A stretch of DNA of 64,000 nt from Cyrtodaria siliqua (lineage: Eukaryota > Mollusca > Bivalvia > Adapedonta > Hiatellidae): positions 1 through 64,000 of the forward strand of contig JAWPHD010002614.1 in NCBI GenBank assembly GCA_037043455.1, in the 5' to 3' direction. Of this stretch, positions 23,608-36,510 are shown one piece after another (position 1 is the stretch's first letter; each line of letters begins with the position of its first letter). Under the pieces are notes generated by a model, which did no database searches, was not told the DNA's origin, and saw nothing but the letters and a program-made list of their open reading frames with translations. Both the position numbers and the translations under genes were made by a program.

Positions 23608-23808
23608 GCATCATTGCCTTAATGGTGGTAATATTGGTGAATTGAGTCAAAAACAATTCAGTGATTATTTTGAATATTTATCTGCAAACAGCAATGTGTC
23701 ACTTATCATTTATTTTCAGATATTGGTGTAAAATTCAAATATTCAAAATAATCACTGAATTGTTTTTGACTCAATTCATCAATATTACCAACACTAGGCA
23801 ATGATGCA
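23608..23808. repeat. Local inverted duplication
   Basis: The 23,608-23,683 segment (GCATCATTGCC...GTGAATTGAGTCAAAAACAA) is followed by its inverse at about 23,738-23,808, with a spacer of about 55 nt. Unit 1 (838-912) has only the direct copy, and the rest of the alignment continues on either side. The inverted arm reads CCTAGTGTTGG when reverse complemented, closer to the unit 1 form (CCTAATGTTGG) than to its own direct arm. Confidence 0.8.
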
Positions 23809-23964
23809 CCAAGATAGTTTAAGTCGCTAAAACATCCGTTTTACAAATAAAAAGTGGCTTCAGACATGTGGGTATGATATAGGATGAGAAAATTAAGGAT
23901 TATTTGTATGGCCGTTGAATTTGACTTAGTTTATAATTGTCTTAACATAGTAATTTTAGCCTAA

Positions 23965-24370
23965 AGAAATGTAAAAAGATCGGACAGGGAAAGTAGCATT
24001 CAAGGAGAGGACAGTGAACCACAAAACACAGAAACAAACACGCAAACAGACAAACAAAAAGGCAAATATTAATAATAATTGCAAACGACATCACAAACAC
24101 AAAGGGTTGACAATAGGGCTACCGCCTTGGAACGGTCAGTGGCAAAGTAGGCCACTGGGGGTTTAAACCGGTTCTAAGGTGCACCAAACCTCACACTTAC
24201 CCTACTCTCATCCCATCAAAACAGGACAGTGTAAATAAAGAAATCCCCGCCATGATCTAATCTCTAACCAACAAGGCAGCATCAATAGGCAATAGAAGTA
24301 AAACACAAATATGCTCGTGTAAATATAATACAAAAAAAAACAATAGCCTAGAAAGCCACAATGAAGGTAC
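23965..24370 (-). mobile_element. Retroelement 3' end
   Basis: Typical 3'-UTR copy: AAGATCGGACAGGGAAAGTA, GACAATAGGGCTACCGCCTT, CTCACACTTACCCTACTCTC and GTAAATAAAGAAATCCCCGC. It stops near GAAGGTACC. Unit 1 has no insertion at the equivalent point (about 1,625), so it postdates the duplication. Confidence 0.8.
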
Positions 24371-24509
24371 CAAATAATACAAAAGCGACAAGTCACTATT
24401 CATAAGTCACAAGTCCCTAGTCACAAGTCATTAGTCAGAAGTCACTATTCACTAGTAACAAGTCAGGTTGCCATAAAAAGAAATTGCTAAGTGATTACTA
24501 ATTGCCAGG

Positions 24510-24990
24510 TTATTCTCTCTTACAATCAAGAAGGCATTAATAGGCAGTATAAATAAAACACATACTATAAAAGACAAAATAATAGTAAGGCACAAAGCAA
24601 GTACTCAGTGACTTGTCAGAAGCCAGCGCAACAAGAAAACATACCGTTAAGGGTACGACAAGACAGGATTGAAGACAAACATAGGGTCATCGCACAATCA
24701 AAGAGGAAAGCATATAGTGGCGAACTGTAAAATGTTCAACCACTAAACATGCAGTTTGTTGCAAAATGATAGGCTCATAACCTTTGTTGATAAACCTTTT
24801 AACAGGTTTTATAAGTATTGTATAAGAGTGATTATGACCACGGATCTTGCGAAGTTTGTAAGTCACATCGCCATAGAAGTCAGGTTGTGATAGTCCTTGT
24901 CGCAGATTACAACAAGTACAAGCATAAACAAAAGGCACGGTATATGACATCACAACATAAATGGGTTGACAATAGGGCTTCCACCTAGAT
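24510..24990 (-). pseudogene. Reverse transcriptase C-terminus and 3' flank (retroelement relic)
   Basis: An 88-codon open frame at 24,687-24,953 encodes residues resembling the end of a retroelement reverse transcriptase. QGLSQPDFYGDVTYKLRKI is followed by a KPVKRFINKGYEPIILQQTA region and a CLVVEHFTVRHYML tail. The plus-strand relic at 46,964-47,744 has the same blocks (FYGDVIY, KRGYDPIILQ, CLVVDRFTVRNYA). The family is a non-LTR or Penelope-type element; the clade is not resolved. The 5' part is absent, and the neighbouring 3' UTR lies at 24,510-24,680. Confidence 0.75.
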
Positions 24991-27350
24991 CAGCGGCAAA
25001 CAAAGGTCACTGGTTGTTTAAACGGTGCAACAGCATAGTTATGGCCATTGATGTGTTGTTATTGCTTTTCATACTAATAGCATAGCAACAGTAGGTATAA
25101 AAGTCGAAACGGAAATTAGGTCTATGAAAGTCATAATTAAAACCATATCCCGCCTTGAATGATATTGTTATATAAATATGATTGAAAACAAACACTTAAG
25201 TGGCATGTCCTTTGTGGCTCATATTTGCATAAATCGTTATATTGTAGTTTATCCATTTATCTATTGACTAAATAGTACCATGCAGTCAAACCAATACAGT
25301 ACCAAGTGTCTCTTCAAAAGGATGGCCTATGGATAAATTTGCTCCCATCCCTAATGTGTTTATGTAGCTAGTATAGCGCCACCGGCCCTTATGTGCCTTT
25401 TGTTTATGTCTAAATCGAATTTCCTAATAGTAGGCTTCGTCCTGTTCCTTAGGTGATAACCAGATTCAAAAAATATGGCCATGATCTGAGAAGAAAAAAT
25501 ATGGTTTGTGGATAAACACCCAGACCCATCTCAGTTTTAAATGGTCGTCCCACCAACTTGACTTGTATTCGTTAGCTTTTTCCCCTCAATTTTGCTTTCG
25601 GTTACCTGTTTTAGAGTTTAAATTGAGTTTTTGGACTTTTAATAGATTTATTAAAAATTTATGCTTAACGCTGTTTTTATTTCTTCCTACATCATATATT
25701 ATGTTCAGTTATAGACATCGTAAGATCTGTTGAGAAATGTTAACCGTTATTCCAGAGGCGGGATTATTCCGTTACAGCAGTTGTATGGAACACGAAACAA
25801 TTTTCTGACATAAAAATTGTATTGTATTAGTATTTTTAGCTAAATAGCTAACACTAAACGCGTCATTTTCTTTGTATGCGCTTTGCCGCTAATGGTGGAT
25901 ATTGTGACTTTTGCTTTTAGGACTGTTATATTATGAATTTAACAAGTTTAATGTTAATCAATTTGAATGAAATTTTCAGCAATTCAACTGTAGATATGGT
26001 TAAATAGAATAGATGAAATTAAAATTTAATTTCTATTGAAATATGTCAGTTATCTTAGTTTATTTCCCTGTTGCGATTTTAAAGTCGTGCAGTTTATGTA
26101 GAAAGCTAAACATTTGGCTTCAGGAGATATTCTTCATGAGAACTCTATAATTTCAGCTGAACATAATTGTTTTGGAAATGCAAGCCAGACTTTAGGTAGT
26201 TTGTTCCAGAAATAGTTGGTGGTCGAAATTCCGGTAGCCCAGTCGATCAGGATGATGCAAGTGCTTGCTTGGATGCATACATCTACAACCTCGCACTTAT
26301 GTATCGAAGCAAGCATTTCCTGGTCGACTTGGCGACCGAAATCCCGATCACCAATTGAAATAGCTCAAAATTCATTAATTCGCGTCATAAGGAATATCAG
26401 CGCTCATATGAGCTCTTATAGTGTGGATGTTTACAGTGATGGGAAATATTGTCAAACTCTGCTTAGACCAGCCCCAAGAAGCATTACATCAAACATTCAC
26501 AACATATCGGATCCCTTTCATTAAACAGGTTGCTTTCTCGTAATTCATTGAAAAAACAAATGCACCATCGAATCTCTTGACGCCGAAACATTTCCCACCA
26601 GGCTTCAATGCGTCGATTAGAGATACTCTTGCCATAACATACGCTTTTTAGAACAGCCAAACTATCAGTCACGGTATAGAAACAAACGGCTAAAGAAAAA
26701 ATGTGTTTGCCTTTTGTATGTTCCCATATAACAACGAAGAACACGTGGTGAGATATCATTCTTTCTCAAACTTTCAAGGAAATATGTTTCAATAACTGGG
26801 GGTTAATTATTGCTGGGTGCCAATTCCAGCCTTACTATTCGTATAATGTGAACCCTTTGCATAGTACTTTTTCTGAGTAAGAAATGTGCCTTCCTCAAGA
26901 TTCCGGCACGGTCTAGGCCACTCATAAGTTGCAGAACTCTGTCCCGTGATACATTTAGTCGTTTCCACATGGATCGATACCCTATGCACTAACCACTGTT
27001 TTTAATTTCTCTTTCAATCCGATCAATGACAACATTTTCCGGTGTACCTTGCACTGCCTGCATCGAGTTGTTAGCTCGTAGACTTGTCTGAAGATGTCGC
27101 ATGCAAAGTTTAATGCCGCGAACAAAAAACAACAAGAAAACAATTTCTGGAAATGGAAAGCCATCCATTATATTAAAAAGAAATTATTAGCTGGATTCTC
27201 CTGCATGTATTACCAGGCACGTTTATAATTGATAGAACAACAACGCGTGTTAATATAACTCGCTGGTTTCAAGAGACGATTATGAAAGCAAGTTCTGCAA
27301 CTACATCCAAACATTCACAATTTTCGCCATCTAAGATTTTTTCATAAAAC
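24991..27350. other. Unit 2 spacer
   Basis: This stretch is collinear with 3,560-5,290 of unit 1, with an extra segment at about 25,870-26,100. Short open frames (102 codons or fewer) differ between copies, and I call no gene. Confidence 0.5.
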
Positions 27351-27834
27351 AAAAGTCGTTAGTCATACATCATAAGTCAAAAGTAAGTCACAGGTCATAA
27401 CTCAAAATGTACCTATAGGCGTCCGTAATTAGCTAATGTAGTGCATTGAAAAGTACAAACTGGCGTACATATTGAAACGTGAGAGAAACGTGAATGAACG
27501 TGTTACGCTCATGTGTAGATAGCAAGGAAAATAACGAATATATTGTCCAAGAAAAGTGTGTATATGTTTTGTTTCTTAAATCTCGTAACACGTTGTAGAA
27601 ACGTTATTGGCCCTTTAAATTCGGCTGTATTAGAGTTAAATGTATGTTCAAAGAATCTTTTGCATTGTTAATACTTTTCACTGATAATACAAAACTCACA
27701 AAATGTTTTGCTCTTCTACTCCAAATACAACTCTGATGAGTACATATCTAATATAGTAATAATAAAATAATAATTTTCTGTTTAAATACAATTTTCTCAG
27801 CTCACGTATTTTAGATTATTTTAAAGATTTCAGG

Positions 27835-29910
27835 CTTGAAGATATGTTATATAAGCATACATGTGTACACTAGTGAAATGGCTTGTTGCATGTTTCCATG
27901 CAAAATGTGAACTAAGTGTAACATCTCTCAAAATAATTGATTCTTTTACTGATCGAATGAAGTGTGTTATTGAAATGAAAAAATCATACTTTCACAATAA
28001 ACTCGGACATATGAATGTTTGCTGTTAACATATTTTAGAGACAAATATCAAAATGTAATCATCGAATAAGTTTAACTTGTTAAAGTGTTTGATACTTCTA
28101 TGGATACATTAAAATATTGATGGAAACAATCTGTTTTCCTTATTTAACAAAAAATCTTAGTTATAGGAAAATAATTTTAGAAATTGTTATCATACAACTA
28201 AAAGAGCTATTCTAAATCAGAAACTAAACAGACATTTTCATTTCTTTTAAAATTTAGACGTTTTCCTCAAGTGTCCCCGTACCCATAACCAACTGTAACG
28301 CTACGAATCCCATCACAATACATGTTCCCTTATGTATACGTAATACGATCTTGGTAAAATGTTACAGTGCATTTTAGATAAATAAGAATATCCATGAAAC
28401 TTACATTCATTTCTGGAATCATATGTTATATTCTAAGTTTTCCACCTGTCTGATGACTATAATAGATATACAATTATTCAATGTTACTCAATGTTCTACA
28501 CTTTTCTTCAATGTTGTACACGTTTCTTAATTGTTTTGGACCATTAATGTAAACAATTTACTGTCAACAAACAGATACATTATGTTTGTAAACACTATGC
28601 ACATACACACTATTATAATAATTGATCATGCAAATCGAAACAGTAGAATATTTTTGCATGTAAATATGTTGAATACTCTTAATACGTATTTGCTAAATAA
28701 AGGTTTACAAAATGAGCACTGCAGCACGTTTAAAGTTAAAAATAAATATATTAATGTTTACTCTACTTTTTAAACCAATCCGATGGCTCATAATTTCAAA
28801 TACTTGCACCATTTATTCATGAAGATTGTATTGGCGGCGCGCCAAAAGCGCGCTGCCTATATTGGGATTGCTTTTTGATGCTGCATATGGAGGAGCACGT
28901 GACTTGTTTTTGTTGTTGTTGTTGTTGTAAACAAGTTGGAGGTAAAATACTGGCCAAAATGTTGGGGGTAAAATACTGGCCATAAGATCGTTTTGTTGTA
29001 GTGAAATTTCTGTATTGAAATTGCCGCTATGTCATAGGTCCATATAACAGCTACAACTTTGAAACTTTATACAGTTGTTCTTCATCATCACATGACCCAG
29101 CATATCAGGTTTCATAACTCTGTGCTGCCTTTTTCTGCAAAAGTTATGTCCCTTTTTGAACTTAGTAAATGGGTTAAGTTTTCCGTTAATGTCCACTTTT
29201 TAGCCAGTATGATTTTGGAAAAAAATACGACTAATTGTCATCCCTTGATCGGCGTCTGCGTATTTGGTTAAGTTTTATGCTAAGGTGCACTTTTTTCAGT
29301 AACTATAACAGATACAGCTTTGAAACTTTGCTTGAGCATGCTATTTCCTGACACAGGCCATGCACTACTGGTTTCCATTCAGGAAAATCTCACGAGTAGC
29401 TCTACGTGGCACACACCAATGACGAAAATAAGTGTCAAACATTCAAAAAACCAAACTGTATGATATCTTACCACCACAAACCATTTCGTCCGAATACATT
29501 TCCATCTACCCCATCCATTTGTCACATTTCACTGATTATATCAGCTTCTTTTTTGATGTTTTTCTTTACTTAATTTAAACTACCTCAATATTCTAAAAAT
29601 CTGCATAACATTCTAGAAATATATATCATCAGCAATTAATGCAAATACTTAATCATGTTTTGATATCTAAGTATGTGTTGTTTTGTTCTCAATTTACTGT
29701 TGCTTACTGTTGCCATATAACTTTTTATACTTTTTAAAATAGTTCTACATTTTTGTCTTATAATAAAAATTTGCAAATTAATACACATATTTGTTTCCTC
29801 CTTTTGAAAACATTTTGCGCCGCCCTGATGCTTTTCATCAGTTTCTTCTTGTAGTGTGACCTATATAGAGACTATTGATACAACCTATCGTAAACACTAA
29901 ACTGGAAAGA
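27835..29910. repeat. 2-kb segment absent from unit 1, with dispersed repeat
   Basis: Unit 1 joins AAAGATTTC (5,818-5,826) almost directly to the foldback at 5,829; here about 2 kb intervenes. Part of it (28,478-28,750) is present in unit 3 (53,770-54,060), so unit 1 has probably deleted it. 29,030-29,380 looks like a dispersed mollusc-type repeat (TTTGAAACTTTATACAGTTG, AAGTTATGTCCCTTTTTGAA). The 70-codon frame there (29,059-29,271) is part of the repeat. A GC-rich 10-bp hairpin lies at 28,834-28,858. Confidence 0.55.
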
Positions 29911-29913
29911 GTC

Positions 29914-30003
29914 TATGAAGAGAAATCTTCACCATTAAGAAACCGCGGTCGGTCGCTACGCCCAATCCCTTTCGGTTTCTTAATGGTGAATATTTCTCTT
30001 CAT
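29914..30003. repeat. Small foldback element, unit 2 copy
   Basis: Same hairpin as 5,829-5,916: arms TATGAAGAGAAATCTTCACC...AAACCG and its inverse, loop CGGTCGGTCGCTACG.... Loop and arms are conserved with only a few differences despite divergence around it. Confidence 0.75.
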
Positions 30004-30256
30004 ATCCTCAATCCTATACATAGCAAATGATTGTTTGGGTCATTGTCATTAACATTTCACGGTACACAAAGGTCAAGGTCGTATGTTCTGGAATAGAGTA
30101 TAACGCCAAATGTAAATACAATAAAGGATCATAAAAGAAATAAAGTGCTGTGATTCATATTCCATATAGTATAAAGCTATTGGAAACGGAGCTTACATAT
30201 GATTACGCGGTTTGAGTATTAACTCCCATACACATTCAACCCCATCTCTCAGAAGC

Positions 30257-30802
30257 GTAAACGGGGCTGTGGACCCTATGATGACGCCTACCTAAAGTCC
30301 AATGGGACGGCGGCGTTTGATGTTTGTCTATGATCTTTCTTGTCGTGCCCTTAATGGTTTATTCTCTTGTTGCTCTGGCTTCTGCCAAGTCATTGAGTAC
30401 CTTCATTGTGGCTTTCTAGGCTATTGTTTTTTTTGTATTATATTTACACGAGCATATTTGTGTTTTACTTTTATTGCCTATGGATGCTGCCTTGTTGGTT
30501 AGAGATTAGATCATGGCGGGGATTTCTTTATTTACACTGTCCTGTATTAATGGGATGACAGTAGGGTAAGTGTGAGGTTTGGTGCAACCTAGAACCGGTT
30601 TAAACCCCCAGTGGCCTACTTTGCCACTGACCGTTCCAATGCGGTAGCAATATTGTCAACCCTTTTGTGTTTATGATGTCGTTTGCATTTATTATTAATT
30701 TTGCCTTCTTGTTTGTCTGTTTGCGTGTTTATTTCTGTGTTTTGTGGTTGACTGTCATCCTTGAATGCTACTTTCCCTGTCGGATCTTTTTATATTTCTT
30801 GG
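30257..30802 (+). mobile_element. Retroelement 3' end inserted in unit 2
   Basis: Begins inside the last reverse-transcriptase codons (CTGTGGACCCTATGATGACG), then the full 3' UTR: GGCGGGGATTTCTTTATTTA, GTGTGAGGTTTGGTGCAACC, GGTTTAAACCCCCAGTGGCC, TTGTCAACCCTTTTGTGTTT, and an end near TCTTTTTATATTTCTT. Unit 1 shows the empty site at about 6,200 (ACGGGTTTGGCTGGGG). The sharp right end, shared with other copies, fits 5'-truncated target-primed insertion. Confidence 0.85.
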
Positions 30803-31412
30803 CTGGGGTATGCAATAAAACCTTAATTTCGGCTTAAAAGTTTGCATATTGTAAAATGAAAAGGTTTAATAGGTAGTGTTAAACATGTTAAACAGGTTAT
30901 CGCATTTATTCAGTAAAATTGTTTTTAAACGTATTTTATTGTCGAAATATCCGTTATAAAATCCTGCTAATATAAGCATTCCCATCGCTTAATGGAACTG
31001 AGACGGGACCACGTAATGGATAATCAAACTACTTAAGTGTAAAATTTGAATTATATCGTATTAACATGTTTGTAGTCAACTATTTAGCTGTGGTTTACTT
31101 CGACATATATGCTCATTAAAGTGTTTGTATTAAAATGCCAGCACAAATAAACAAATACACTGCACATACGTACTTTGAAGAAGCCTTCACAAGTTCAGCT
31201 CCTGTCGCAATAACACGTTTTCTTTTATATCTATTTTACCTATTTCTTATACTGGTATCATACAAAACACATCCTTTTCATTTCTGTATGAGTATGATTT
31301 GAAAGGTATACGTCGTCTCTTAATTATACCAACTAAATCACATTCGTGCAAACGCCTTCCCGCAAGCAGACACCGGAAAACTATAGACAGGCTAATAAAT
31401 AGATCTTACATG

Positions 31413-31566
31413 AGTACTCATTCATTATTGACTTTATTAAACTAGTTGGCAAAATGATATAATGCGAGGCTCTTGCCGAGCATTATAGCATTTTTCTAAC
31501 GAGTTAAGAGCCTCGCATTATATCATTTTGCCAACTAGTTTAATAAATTCAATAATGAATGAGAAC
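31413..31566. repeat. Near-perfect 154-bp foldback
   Basis: The left arm TACTCATTCATTATTGACTT runs on through AACTAGTTGGCAAAATGATATAATGCGAGGCTCTT, and the inverse follows after about 35 nt (AAGAGCCTCGCATTATATCA...). Arms are about 59 bp with one or two mismatches. It lies in a stretch that is missing from unit 1, within material shared with unit 3 (31,121-31,390 with 54,075-54,340). Confidence 0.85.
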
Positions 31567-31839
31567 GAATGTTAGATTCTATTTATCACATAACTCGCAT
31601 ATCGACTTTTATTGCATTTTGCCTGTCGCTTTAACACGCGAAACCGACATAAACCGTGGGAATTGGATCATAGTCATTATCGAATTTCTTTTGACAGCGC
31701 ATACTAGGCTCATTTGCATACTTATATAACTAATGGTATATCGAAAATATAGAATGGTGTTATTCCACTCCCACACCGTAAGTTATGTGATAAAGGATAT
31801 ACCTTAGTCGGCGCGCTTTCGCTGTATATTAGCTAAAAT

Positions 31840-32400
31840 AGTCTGAAATGGAAAGACATTACATAACAGGAGAGTAGGAAATTGAACAACCACAGGCTGA
31901 TATGGGGGTAGAGACAGAGCATAACCACATAAGCACAGACTGAAGTTGGGTATAACAACAGGTTGAAGTAGAGAGACCCACATGTTGATGACGGGGACAG
32001 TGCATAACCATAGGTGAGGTGTGGGACAGTGCATAACCATTGGTGAAGTGTTGGACAGGGCATAACCATAGGCATGGAGTTGGGAAACAGTGCATAACAA
32101 CATGTTGAAATGGGTGCAGTGCATAGCTACAGGTTTGGCAGACAGCTCATATCACAGGTTGAATGGCTAGACAGTGCATAATCACAGTTTGAGTGGCTAG
32201 ACGGTGCATAATCATAGGTTGAAGTGGAGGACAGTGCATAATCACAGGTTGAGTGAGTGCAGTGCATAATCACCGGTTGAGTAGAGGACAGTGCACAACC
32301 ACACGTTGAGTGGGTAGACAGTGCATAATGGAAGGTTAAAGTAGAGGGCAGTGCATAACCACAGGTTGCACGGTGAGGGACAATTCATGGTGTGAGATGC
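31840..32400 (+). repeat. GTGCATAACC minisatellite, unit 2
   Basis: Counterpart of 6,640-7,090 with additional units (CAGTGCATAATCACAGGTTG). Minus-strand open frames here are array translations. Confidence 0.9.
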
Positions 32401-33121
32401 AGTATACGTCTCATCAGAATCGAACTACTGTATGCAGTATTATGCACATAGACATTGCATCACATAAATTATAAATCATAAAATGCTTACAAAAAACATT
32501 TTGCAGCACTACCTAAGTAGACGGGTTATCGTCTACGGCGCTAAATAAATCACAACGCTCCTTTCTGTTACTAGCAGACGTAAAATGACTCCGGAAACAT
32601 ACGACATTTCTTACTGTTTGTTAGACAACAAAAGAAGATATAGAATATCTCTTTTTATTATCCTGTCACATAAGCGTTTCGTAGCTTAAATGACACTTTT
32701 CAAAATATCAAAATCAGCAAACACAACTTTACAAATGTGGTTAGGTGGATGATTGTTAATGGAACCCTTTTAGTGTATATATGTAAGTGTTTATTAAGTT
32801 ATTATTTTTGAATAAACTCGATGACCCATAATGCCGTTTGTTTGGAGTGGGAATTTGCAATATATTTCTTATTTTACATATGTACATTTTTTTCTCTTAT
32901 CGAAGTGTACCATTGGTACCGTATGGACACGTTCAAAACAGTATGGTTTTACTTTATAAATACGGTACTGCAATGTAGACCCTATTGTGGTAAATGCAAT
33001 AGTATGCAGTTCTCTATTAAAGGCATCTTGGTTTATGCGTAGCTAAAGCAGCCCCACACAAAATAGTAGAAATTTAAATCTAAACCAAATCAAAGCCATC
33101 CTTTGAAATATATCCAGAAAC
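32401..33121. other. Unit 2 spacer
   Basis: This stretch is nearly identical to 7,091-7,829. No gene is seen. Confidence 0.5.
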
Positions 33122-33422
33122 TTATTACTAGTACTTACTTGTTACTAGTACTTACTTGTTACGAGTACTTACTTGTACTTACTTGTACTTACTTGTTACT
33201 GGTACTTACTTGTTACTAGTACGTACTTGTTACTAGCACTTACTTGTTACTAGTACGTACTTGTTACTAGTACTTACTTACTTGTTACTAGTAATTATTT
33301 GTTACAATTATCTTACTTGCTACTAGTACTTACTTGTATCTAGTATCTTACTTGTTACTATTACTTACTTGTTAATAGTATCTTACATGTTACTAGTACT
33401 TACTTGTTACTAGTATCTTACT
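33122..33422 (+). repeat. Minisatellite, (CTTACTTGTTACTAGTA)n, short allele
   Basis: About 300 bp of the repeat that spans 840 bp in unit 1 (7,830-8,673). Confidence 0.95.
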
Positions 33423-34654
33423 GAATAAAACGAGTTGTGTATTGTAAAACTGTTGCAACCACAGGCGATGTATGTGTGTGGATATGGTTGTTTTAATGAC
33501 GGTATACACTATATATAAACACATAAAAAGTTCCTAAATGTAGTAGGTTTCCAGTGAACTGTATGTATGCATTCCATACTGGGATTGTCTGACTCTATAG
33601 AAATCTGGAATATATGTCAGCGGAAGATGCTGTCAAGATAAGTGTCAATTAAGTTTTCCTCATCGCGCGTAAATTTTATTTTCCTTTGACAAGAATCGGA
33701 AAACAAACAATAGTTTCCAAGAGGGTCTGTGATTTAGTTCATGTCATTTACTCGTATCCGGCTGTTCGCCAAACACCATGCAGCTGCATCTCGTAAAACA
33801 TGTAACATGTATACAGAATCCTTAACTAGCTTGTCTTCTGATACTTAAACAATTTAGAAACAATTATGGAGTGGCCAGTCCATCAACCATGATTCTGCTC
33901 ACCTACTGAAGCAATATTACTATAAAAAGAATTTTAAATCAATTATAGATTGGCCACAGACCATGTATAATGAAGTGTGACTTCATAGCCTAAGGCAATG
34001 CTTACAGAATCTATATCCAAACGTAGTCGGATCACAAGTCAGCATAGACACACATTGTATATTTCTAAACTGAACCACTATATATAGTTATACTTTCGGT
34101 TTCTACATTAGACAATGATGAATAATATACGTACATGTCTCAAGTATATCGGTCTGAATTCAATGAAAAACAATCGATGTTTAGTTCAGAACTAATATTT
34201 TGCATACGAATTGCCGATGAATTTACCTTTACCAAATCGTTCATTAATTAATTGTTGTCATATGATGCATAAACAGTAGTGTGAATCCATAAACTTATGG
34301 CCATGCTGTTAATATTTTATTTAAAGAAACACCAATTTTAATCTACTAAAATTCCAGTTTGTCATGAATATTAAAAATGACCAGGAAGATATATTTGACG
34401 GCAACCAACGAGACATAGGGTGACCAAAAAGGTCATCAGACAAAAACGTGTCAGGGGTAAGATATCACATAATTAATACTCTCAGCAGATTCGATGAAGA
34501 AGAACAATTTAGTAATATTGTGCTTGCAGTTGCAGACGTAATATAAAACATTATTATTTGGCTTTGTGCATTCGATATGTGTAATTGTGTTAGAAATTCA
34601 AGGGAACCACATAAAGTAATACGATGAGAAAAACAGTATAATCGGCGCTAAAGG
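33423..34654. other. Unit 2 spacer
   Basis: This stretch is collinear with 8,674-9,307 and 10,128-10,795, joined precisely at about 34,045 where unit 1 carries its 820-bp minisatellite block. Confidence 0.5.
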
Positions 34655-34940
34655 ATTTTTTTATGGTGGCTGATTTCTGCCATGTCGTTTTGTCGTCTTC
34701 ACGGATCGCCAAGACGACAAGACGCCACGCGAAAACACGACAAAACAGCATTTTGAAGGCGACAAGACATTTGAAAGGCGCCAAGACGACAAATAAATAC
34801 GGCCCGTTGTCGTCTATTCGAGCAAATGTGTCTAAGCAAAGTTGTGTATTTCTGCATGCAAATCAAATTTTAAAAGATATTTAGCTACCTCTGTCACGAC
34901 AATACGTTCTTACAGATATCAACCACCATATTTTTTGGAA
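34655..34940. mobile_element. Small TIR element (MITE), unit 2 only
   Basis: The left end TTTTTTTATGGTGGCTGAT and the right end, reverse complemented (CAAAAAATATGGTGGTTGAT), form imperfect terminal inverted repeats of about 18 bp. The interior is rich in GACGACAAGACG words. Unit 1 passes from CGGCGCTCATGGGTTTTAT straight to AGAACCATTCGTG (about 10,790-10,815), the empty site. The 73-codon frame inside is not supported as a gene. Confidence 0.7.
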
Positions 34941-35835
34941 CCATTAATGTTACATTATACTGGTCATATACGCTTACCATAGCAACTGTGTCCTGGCTAT
35001 TTCAGCTTCGCTGAAGATATGACTCGTTATCAGTCTATACATACCATTTGTGTGAATTTGGGATATTCTATTATCGGAGGACTTGGTACCCTCTCATATT
35101 GTGTCGGGTAATAAAAACAAACAACGATAGCCTAATTGTTAACCTAAAAAGTAAAAACCCTGCATACGTATTCCGGTGTATTAATGTGGCGTTGACAATC
35201 GTATAATAAATTAACCCGTGTAATTCTATGGTATTATAGAGTATACCCATACACAAAAAATGAGAAAAATATTATTCAACGCCTTGACACTAAAACGCGA
35301 TTCTTCCGTATGCACATACAGTTCTACATACTGCAAAGGTACAATGCGCTCGCTAGTACCGTTGCATGTAATAAAATAAACACAAGTTGCAAACAGAGCC
35401 ATCCGTGTTGGCGAATATGTTCATGAGCCTCCATTAGCATAGAGATGTCTCGCTTCTAAAATGCTAAACGTTTAAATTAATAGAGTACACTAATGCAATA
35501 TCTCAACTTATGCATGATCCGCGGCATGCCGTGAGTAATATACAGCTTTCACTGTTGCGGAAGGGATTCATCCCGCAGCCCAGCACTCTTTTTAGTATGA
35601 ATTTTCTTTTTTTATGAAGAAGTCGTATTAAAAATGTATATGTTGGCAAGAATGTTTGCATATTAATGACATTATTTAACAAGCGTGTAGTTTGTTTTGC
35701 GTGCATTCAATTGTTTAGCTGTGTTTACTTCAACTTAAATATTCATTGAACAGGAATGTATTAAGAAGCAGCAAAGGTAAGAACATACATTTAAAATACC
35801 AACTTTAAAACAAACCTCCAATAGTTCGATTCCTG

Positions 35836-35874
<39 letters not shown>

Positions 35875-36169
35875 CGGTATTTAACGTTGACGTATTTGTT
35901 ATAAATATACCCTACAATCAAACATATTAATATTCTATAGGCCCTTGGGAGTATGATATGAAACTTCCACGACGTCTCTTAATCAATCACATTCGTGAAA
36001 CACTATAGACAGATTAATAGAAAAGGAAAAACTGAAAATATGCAGACATATTAAATAAATGAGTAGATTGGCAATAAGGCAGAAAAATAATGTCTTAGCC
36101 GACTGGCTTTGACGGTACATTAGCTAATATAGTCTGAAATAACTAAATGAATAACTACCGGTTTAAATG
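34941..36169. other. Unit 2 spacer with (CA)n tract
   Basis: This stretch is collinear with 10,815-12,034. The (CA)n microsatellite is at 35,839-35,871. No gene is seen. Confidence 0.5.
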
Positions 36170-36510
36170 AAATGACAGTTCATAACCACAATCTGATGTT
36201 GGTGAGAGGAAATTGCACAACCACAGGTTAAGGATGGGGTGAAAATCTGAAGTTGATGGACAGTGTACACCGATTTGCTGAAGTGGGGAGAGAAAAGTGC
36301 ATAACCACCTTTTAAAGAGAGGACATGACAGTGCATAACCACAGGTTGCGGTAGGGGGACAGTTCATAAACCCAGGTTCAAGTTTTGGAACAGTGCATAA
36401 CCCAAGTTAAAATATGTTGGGAGGGCGTAGTGCATACCCACAGATTGAACTAGTGGGACAGTGCATACACACAGGTTTACGGGAGGGCAGTGCATAACCA
36501 CAACTGTAGG
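36170..36510 (+). repeat. GTGCATAACC minisatellite, second sub-unit of unit 2
   Basis: Counterpart of 12,035-12,360. A few more units are at 36,950-37,050. Confidence 0.8.

Noticed and set aside
29059..29271. 70-codon frame, plus strand
   Set aside because: The DNA has the wording of a dispersed mollusc-type repeat (TTTGAAACTT..., AAGTTATGTCCCTTTTTGAA), so it is not taken as a gene.
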